9,037 bases of DNA from positions 1 to 9,037 of the forward strand of contig JBAZMK010000008.1 in assembly GCA_041649755.1 (NCBI GenBank), given 5' to 3'. Positions 6,472 to 9,037 of this stretch are shown one piece after another (within the stretch, counting starts at the first letter, position 1; each line of letters opens with the position of its first letter). A program made the position numbers and the translations under genes. Origin of the DNA: JAGVXH01 sp041649755 (GTDB taxonomy: Archaea > Nanobdellota > Nanobdellia > Pacearchaeales > GW2011-AR1). The notes beneath the pieces are model-generated. The model was not told the origin of the DNA. It did not search any database and was given only the letters and a program-made list of their open reading frames with translations.

Positions 6472-6606
6472 AGGGCTTAAAGGGTTTCGTTCGGTTGCAC
6501 CTCACTACACCCAAATTCAATTTCAGCTCTGAAAAAATTCTCAGCTCTGTTTCACGAGGAGAATTTTTTCGAGGAAATTGAACTTCCCTTAAGCCCGATG
6601 TTATGT
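6465..6606 (+). repeat. attC-like long palindrome 2
   Basis: A palindrome of about 142 nt. Outer core TAAC (6468-6471) faces GTTA (6600-6603). The outer stem pairs GGGCTTAAAGGG (6473-6484) with CCCTTAAGCCC (6586-6596), with one extra A on the 5' arm. A 28-nt segment only on the 5' arm (6485-6512) ends CACCC. The inner stem pairs 6513-6524 with 6574-6585 (one mismatch), CTC 6527-6529 with GAG 6571-6573, and 6531-6542 with 6559-6570 (12 bp perfect), with AG (6525-6526) and T (6530) extra on the 5' arm. Extra bases confined to the R'' arm are a hallmark of integron attC sites, where they set strand choice. The right end TTAAGCCCGATGTT (6589-6602) recurs exactly in palindrome 3. Confidence 0.7.
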
Positions 6607-6649
6607 ATAATTAAAATCCCTTTTCTTTCCCACCCAATAGGACACGCGC
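6600..6649 (+). repeat. Left inverted arm of unit 2 with CCCACCC box
   Basis: GTTATGT (6600-6606), arm 6611-6626, CCCACCC (6629-6635), then AATAGGACACGCGC (6636-6649). The last 21 bases closely copy 195-217 at the left end of unit 1, which has two additional bases (GAGAGACGCGC versus GACACGCGC region), while the arm itself is specific to this unit. Confidence 0.7.
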
Positions 6650-6671
6650 TGAAACAGACGAAAAACAAAAA

Positions 6672-6680
6672 TTATTTAAA
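6672..6680 (+). promoter_or_regulatory. Possible TATA-box promoter of unit 2 genes
   Basis: TTATTTAAA would place transcription start near 6700-6706, immediately before the pair of competing hairpins. It is a weaker match than the box at 343-350. If correct, the transcript would have a leader of about 55 nt before the ATG at 6758, or almost none if the GTG at 6707 is used. Confidence 0.4.
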
Positions 6681-6703
6681 CTTCAATACCCTCTCTTTTT
6701 CAA

Positions 6704-6734
6704 GAGGTGGAAACCACCTCGTGCGGTTTCTACC
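6704..6734 (+). promoter_or_regulatory. Two mutually exclusive leader hairpins containing an SD-like GAGGTGG
   Basis: Hairpin A: GAGGTGG (6704-6710) pairs perfectly with CCACCTC (6714-6720) around an AAA loop. Hairpin B: GGTGGAAACC (6706-6715) pairs with GGTTTCTACC (6725-6734), ten pairs including one G-U, with a 9-nt loop. They share 6706-6715, so only one can form at a time. GAGGTG is also a strong match to the sequence complementary to the end of 16S rRNA. This could be a leader switch, or hairpin A alone could be structural; no ligand or partner is visible. Confidence 0.4.
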
Positions 6735-6757
6735 AAAATACAATGATGGGAAAACAA

Positions 6758-7915
6758 ATGCAACCGAACATCGAAACAAAATATCTTTTAGATTCTTCTA
6801 AACAATTTTATCAAGATTTACTCGGCTATTCTCCAGAACAAACTTCTTTAAAACAAATTCCAGAATTTCAATGGAATGAATTTGCAAAAACAAGAGGATT
6901 AAATCCGAATTCCTCTGGGATTTATTTACCAAGAAATCAAACAGCAGTCATAAGAAATGAAAATCCTTTAAGTTTATTTCATGAATATTTTGGTCATGGT
7001 TTGTATTGTGAACAAAATTTAACAGGAAGAAAATTAGTTGATTTAGAAAGAAAACTATTAGATGAAGAAAAACAAGAATTTCAAAGCAGACAATTTACCT
7101 TAGAAGATATTCAAAGATTTAGACAACAAAATCAAATCTTTCAAGAATTAGAAAATTTCAGACAAGAAAATTTAGGAAGATATGAATTGTTTGCAATTTG
7201 GACAGAATACTTACTTTCAGGAGAAAATAATTTAAGAGAAGATTTTGAAAGAAAATATGATTCTCTTTCAGGACAAGAAAAAGAAGCTGTTGATTCTGTG
7301 ATTAATTTTTCTAGCCAATATGGAAATTTAGCAACAATGTATGCTCAAGGTATGGCGAGGAGGACGACTCCAGCGAGGGTTAAGAGATTGTTGGAAGATG
7401 TTTACAAAGATAAATTAAAAGATGTGAGATTTGCTTTGCTTTATGGTTCAAGAAAAGAATTTAGCGATATTGATGTTTTTGTGGTTGGAAGCGAAATTCC
7501 AAGAATAAGAAACGATTGGATTGATGTTGCTTCTTATTCTCCAACAGAATTTGAAGAAAAAAGAAGTTTGTTTGATGTTGAAATTACAGACCCTTTATTT
7601 TCTGGAGAATTTATTTTTGGTGATAGAAGATATTTAGAAGAACAAAAACAAAGATTAAGAGAACAACCAATTACAGAAGAAACGATAAAATATAATCTTA
7701 ATGAAGCAGAAACACAAGAAAAATCTGCTTATGATTTTTCTGAAGATTCAGAATGGAGAAAAATTGGTTTATCTTATGCTATGACCTCAAGATTAATGGC
7801 TGAAAATTTAAGACAAGGAAAAAGAATTTTTACTAAAGAAGATTTGTTACACTCAAAGCGAGCGTCAGTGGAGGACGATAAACCACCACAATTGCAAGGA
7901 GGTAAAAAGAAATGA
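6758..7915 (+). CDS. HEYFGH metallopeptidase-like domain fused to a nucleotidyltransferase domain
   Basis: A 385-residue protein if begun at ATG 6758, which has a GGG seven bases upstream; GTG 6707 and ATG 6743/6746 are in-frame alternatives. Residues 75-80 read HEYFGH followed by Gly, an HExxxH pattern like that of dipeptidyl peptidase III (HELLGH) rather than classical HExxH; Glu143 in RYELFAIWTEY could be the third metal ligand. Residues about 214-310 are a minimal nucleotidyltransferase: YGSRKEFSDIDVFVVG (229-244) gives the GS and DxD (Asp237, Asp239), and WIDVASYSPTEFEE (254-267) supplies the third Asp (256). Later FSGEFIFGD fits the family's end. Both active sites look intact. Such nucleotidyltransferases include AMP-transferring antitoxins and antibiotic-modifying enzymes. 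The target is unknown. The last 20 residues are a polar tail with GC-richer codons. Confidence 0.72.
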   Translation: MQPNIETKYLLDSSKQFYQDLLGYSPEQTSLKQIPEFQWNEFAKTRGLNPNSSGIYLPRNQTAVIRNENPLSLFHEYFGHGLYCEQNLTGRKLVDLERKLLDEEKQEFQSRQFTLEDIQRFRQQNQIFQELENFRQENLGRYELFAIWTEYLLSGENNLREDFERKYDSLSGQEKEAVDSVINFSSQYGNLATMYAQGMARRTTPARVKRLLEDVYKDKLKDVRFALLYGSRKEFSDIDVFVVGSEIPRIRNDWIDVASYSPTEFEEKRSLFDVEITDPLFSGEFIFGDRRYLEEQKQRLREQPITEETIKYNLNEAETQEKSAYDFSEDSEWRKIGLSYAMTSRLMAENLRQGKRIFTKEDLLHSKRASVEDDKPPQLQGGKKK

Positions 7916-8244
7916 GATTAGAACAACAGCTTTATGAAGCTCCGAGAACTTCTGAGCCAAGACAAATTATCTATGATATTGGAAGTCTGGAGGGATTAAG
8001 TGCGACTGCATTGTACACTCCTAAAATTGGTTCGAGTGATTTTCAAGTATCTCTTCCAATGTCTAACTCTGTAGATAAGGGTCTTAGAATATCAACTCCA
8101 GAATCAACATTGATTGTTAATTCATATCGAAGAATAATTGGACAATCCGGAGTAGACTATTTTAATCCGGACGGATCTATAGCTGGAAGACTTTTGGGGT
8201 TAAATAATTCAGAAGTTAAATACCTCAAAGATCTAGATAAGTAA
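7912..8244 (+). CDS. Hypothetical protein, 110 aa
   Basis: I do not recognise this protein. It is soluble, with no signal peptide or membrane segment, and begins MRLEQQLYEAP. A strand-rich middle (ATALYTPKIG, FQVSLPMS, STLIVNSYRRIIG) suggests a small beta-rich fold, ending in a charged helix (SEVKYLKDLDK). A very good AAGGAGG site precedes the start, and its ATG overlaps the stop of the nucleotidyltransferase fusion by 4 bp, so it is very likely translated and coupled to it. An accessory or inhibitor role for the upstream protein is possible but only inferred from the coupling. Codon use is similar to the first operon. Confidence 0.65.
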   Translation: MRLEQQLYEAPRTSEPRQIIYDIGSLEGLSATALYTPKIGSSDFQVSLPMSNSVDKGLRISTPESTLIVNSYRRIIGQSGVDYFNPDGSIAGRLLGLNNSEVKYLKDLDK

Positions 8245-8245
8245 A

Positions 8246-8506
8246 ATGGACGGCGGAAGATATTTGACAATTTTTCCAGACAACAACGATAGAGTTATCA
8301 GATCTCTTTTATATAGTTTAGAATCTTTTGGGGTTGTTAAACTAATTAAAGTGAAAGAAGAAAACTTGGGCAATTATAAATGGGAATTGACTAAAAAAGG
8401 AAAAGATTTAGTCGAAAGTGAAAGTTATCTCCAAGATCTTCTTAGTGAAAAAAATATTTTGAAGTTTTGTCAAGAAATTAAATATCTTTTAGAGAACCAA
8501 GAATAA
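8246..8506 (+). CDS. Small protein with a possible winged-helix segment, 86 aa
   Basis: An 86-residue protein starting one base after the stop of the preceding gene (TAA-A-ATG), with no Shine-Dalgarno site, so reinitiation by terminating ribosomes is likely. Residues about 13-56 (DNNDRVIRSLLYSLESFGVV, then a charged strand and YKWELTKKGKDLVES) look like the last helix and wing of a winged helix-turn-helix, where LTxKGxxL is a common signature after the wing. The N-terminal helices of a full winged helix are missing, so it may be a truncated or divergent version. The C-terminus is a charged helix. If it binds DNA it could regulate its own unit; this is speculative. A hairpin terminator follows 9 bp after the stop. 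Confidence 0.6.
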   Translation: MDGGRYLTIFPDNNDRVIRSLLYSLESFGVVKLIKVKEENLGNYKWELTKKGKDLVESESYLQDLLSEKNILKFCQEIKYLLENQE

Positions 8507-8514
8507 TTTATTTC

Positions 8515-8537
8515 GGCTCCTTTGGGAGCCCTTTTTT
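8515..8537 (+). terminator. Hairpin plus T-run terminator
   Basis: GGCTCC (8515-8520) and GGAGCC (8525-8530) form a perfect 6-bp GC-rich stem with loop TTTG, followed by CTTTTTT. It lies directly after the last gene of unit 2 and looks like a bacterial-style intrinsic terminator, which would also work as a T-rich archaeal terminator. Confidence 0.8.
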
Positions 8538-8693
8538 ATTTTTTAAAATTTATAAACTCTAAATGTTTTATAATTTTGCCTGAGCAGAGTGTACCAACAA
8601 GCAAAAGAGCACTAACGGTTCGGCCGAGCTCCACTTTTGACGAGGGTTTGAACTCCGTAGGGGCACTATTTTTATTTTTTGTTTTTCTAAAAA
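8538..8693 (+). other. Structured noncoding stretch, possible small RNA
   Basis: No convincing gene. TATA-like runs (ATTTATAAAC 8548-8557 and TTTTATAATTTT 8567-8578) are followed by a GC-richer block of about 90 nt and then T-rich DNA (8668-8688). The block can fold: GAGC (8607-8610) with GCTC (8628-8631) enclosing CGG-TTCGG-CCG (8616-8626), then a hairpin ACG...CGT around TTTGAA (8640-8658), and AGTG near 8588 could pair with CACT near 8664-8667 to close it. That pattern of promoter, folded block and T-run is compatible with a small RNA, but no known family is recognised. Confidence 0.3.
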
Positions 8694-8802
8694 CGCGCGC
8701 GTCAGATTAATTGCCCACCCAGAAAAGTGATTTTAACTCTGCGAAAAATCAAAGATTTTTCTTGTCACGCTACGCGCTCTCACTTCGTTCGGAAGACATA
8801 AC
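8694..8802 (+). repeat. Right inverted arm of unit 2 with CCCACCC box
   Basis: CGCGCGCGTC (8694-8703), GCCCACCC (8713-8720), arm 8721-8736, a perfect 7-bp hairpin AAAAATC-AAA-GATTTTT (8744-8760), then TTCG-rich DNA and the terminal ACATAAC (8796-8802). The order of parts copies 6328-6471 of unit 1. Confidence 0.7.
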
Positions 8803-8921
8803 AGATGCTTAAACAGAATTTCCCTCAGCTCGAGAAATTCCCAAATTTTTCCTTCGGAAAAACTCTCGAGGTCACTTCGTTCCGCTCGAGCCCTTCGGGT
8901 TGTTTAAGCCCGATGTTCCCA
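8796..8921 (+). repeat. attC-like long palindrome 3
   Basis: Core ATAAC (8798-8802) and GTT (8915-8917) flank a perfect 8-bp stem, GCTTAAAC (8807-8814) with GTTTAAGC (8902-8909). As in the other two palindromes, 28 nt (8815-8842) follow on the 5' arm, end in CCC and lead into AAATTTTT. That segment forms its own hairpin (GAATTTC 8816-8822 with GAAATTC 8834-8840). The inner stem TTTTTCC-TTC-GGAAAAA (8846-8862) is perfect. Unlike the others, the 3' arm carries an extra 37 nt (8865-8901) with CTCGAG twice. The right end TTAAGCCCGATGTT (8904-8917) is identical to that of palindrome 2. Confidence 0.65.
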
Positions 8922-9037
8922 GACTGCGTCCAAATTGAAATCTGTCCTCGCTGTCGCTCGGATAAATCACCAATCTTTTTGTTCTTTTGCTAAACATAAT
9001 CGTAACAAAAATCACTTACGAAACTTCGCTCCGTCTA
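8916..9037 (+). mobile_element. 5' end of a downstream cassette-like unit (partial)
   Basis: This begins with the core GTTCCCA (8915-8921). No gene and no CCCACCC box appear before the window ends, although both complete units show the box within 72 nt of their start. The stretch contains TCGC-rich short inverted repeats (8946-8962) and AT-rich DNA. If the cassette reading is right, the unit starting here should end with TGGGAAC before its own palindrome, beyond the window. Confidence 0.35.

Larger units (their letters stand above)
125..6600 (+). mobile_element. Integron-cassette-like unit 1 (nine-gene operon with matched ends)
   Basis: The unit starts with GTTAGTTTC (124-132) and ends with GAAACTAAC (6463-6471), a perfect 9-bp inverted match, followed by palindrome 2. 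Three more perfect inverted blocks lie in mirrored order at its two ends: 135-148 with 6389-6402 (14 bp), 177-192 with 6359-6374 (16 bp) and 207-217 with 6330-6340 (11 bp). A CCCACCC box sits just inside the arms at both ends (195-201 and 6352-6358) but in the same, not inverted, orientation. Unit 2 repeats the plan with different arm sequence. In integrons the core site starting a cassette complements the inverse core near its end, so I infer a cassette; a transposon-like element with terminal inverted repeats is the alternative. No recombinase gene is inside. Confidence 0.5.
6601..8915 (+). mobile_element. Integron-cassette-like unit 2 (three genes with matched ends)
   Basis: The unit starts GTTATGT (6600-6606) and its last gene-side 7-mer is ACATAAC (8796-8802), an exact reverse complement, followed by palindrome 3. 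The private arms are TTAAAATCCCTTTTCT (6611-6626) and AGAAAAGTGATTTTAA (8721-8736), complementary at 15 of 16 positions and unrelated to the arms of unit 1. As in unit 1, CCCACCC sits two bases inside the left arm (6629-6635) and immediately inside the right arm (8714-8720), same orientation, with CGCGC boxes at 6645-6649 and 8694-8701. The repeated plan with different arm sequence is what makes a discrete exchangeable unit likely. No recombinase is encoded. Confidence 0.5.

Noticed and set aside
6328..6649. The whole 320-bp intergenic block as one MITE with CGCGC terminal repeats.
   Set aside because: The CGCGC ends do face each other, but the arm sequences inside the block pair with distant sites 6 kb and 2 kb away, not with each other, so the gene blocks rather than the spacer have matched ends.
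6704..6731. The 3' half looks like domain V of a group II intron (GAAA-type loop followed by GTGCGGTTTC).
   Set aside because: The required 5' strand with the AGC triad and the rest of the intron, including any reverse transcriptase, are absent.
6598..6801. Open frame of 67 codons on the plus strand.
   Set aside because: It overlaps the unit-start arm, the CCCACCC box, the leader hairpins and the start of a well-supported gene; the protein looks random.
8644..8656. GGGTTTGAACTCC resembles a tRNA T-arm.
   Set aside because: The five-base stem does not pair, position 56 would be T instead of C, and no acceptor, D or anticodon stems can be built around it.
8522..8993. Two 62-codon open frames (8522-8710 and 8805-8993).
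   Set aside because: They cross the terminator, unit-end repeats and palindrome 3, and their translations are low-complexity or shaped by the palindrome sequence.

Overview
This AT-rich, almost entirely plus-strand window most resembles DNA from a small-genome (DPANN-like) archaeon. The clues are a TATA box (343-350) about 25 bp upstream of the first start codon with no Shine-Dalgarno site there, as in leaderless archaeal transcripts; good GGAGG-type sites before most internal genes of the same operon; and an archaeal NadM-type adenylyltransferase. The assignment is an inference, and a candidate-phylum bacterium is not excluded. No replication gene, rRNA, tRNA, integrase or transposase is visible.

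Layout: 1-130 is a long palindrome. 131-371 is a repeat-rich leader with a promoter. 372-6244 is a tight nine-gene operon: methyltransferase, thioredoxin-reductase-like flavoprotein, degenerate SPOUT protein, flavoprotein/class II aldolase fusion, LOG/SLOG-like protein, NadM-like adenylyltransferase, second methyltransferase, NUDIX hydrolase, and an intact TrmH-type SPOUT methyltransferase. 6245-6757 is noncoding and holds two A/T hairpins, a second long palindrome, a promoter and a leader with competing hairpins. 6758-8506 holds three genes: a HEYFGH metallopeptidase-like/nucleotidyltransferase fusion and two small unknowns. A hairpin terminator, a structured noncoding stretch and a third long palindrome fill the rest.

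The main discovery is in the intergenic DNA. The three palindromes (31-130, 6465-6606, 8796-8921) share a design: an outer AAC...GTT pair, a strong outer stem, a 27-28 nt one-sided loop on the 5' arm ending CCC and followed by AAAT, then an inner stem. The 7-mer that starts each complete gene block is the exact reverse complement of the 7-mer that ends the same block (GTTAGTT/AACTAAC for block 1, GTTATGT/ACATAAC for block 2), while the two 7-mers flanking one palindrome do not match each other beyond the core. That is the relation expected between the R' and R'' sites of an integron gene cassette. Each block also has its own private inverted-repeat arms next to a CCCACCC box and a CGCGC box. 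I therefore read the window as two complete integron-cassette-like units (about 125-6600 and 6601-8915) plus the ends of two others. A nine-gene cassette would be unusually large.

Within unit 1 the genes overlap by 4-13 bp and are probably translated as one coupled set. NadM-like, NUDIX, LOG/SLOG-like, flavoprotein-decarboxylase-like and aldolase domains together suggest chemistry on a nucleotide or cofactor-like small molecule, with methylation steps; the product is unknown. Unit 2 may encode a regulatory or toxin-type module, but no function can be stated.
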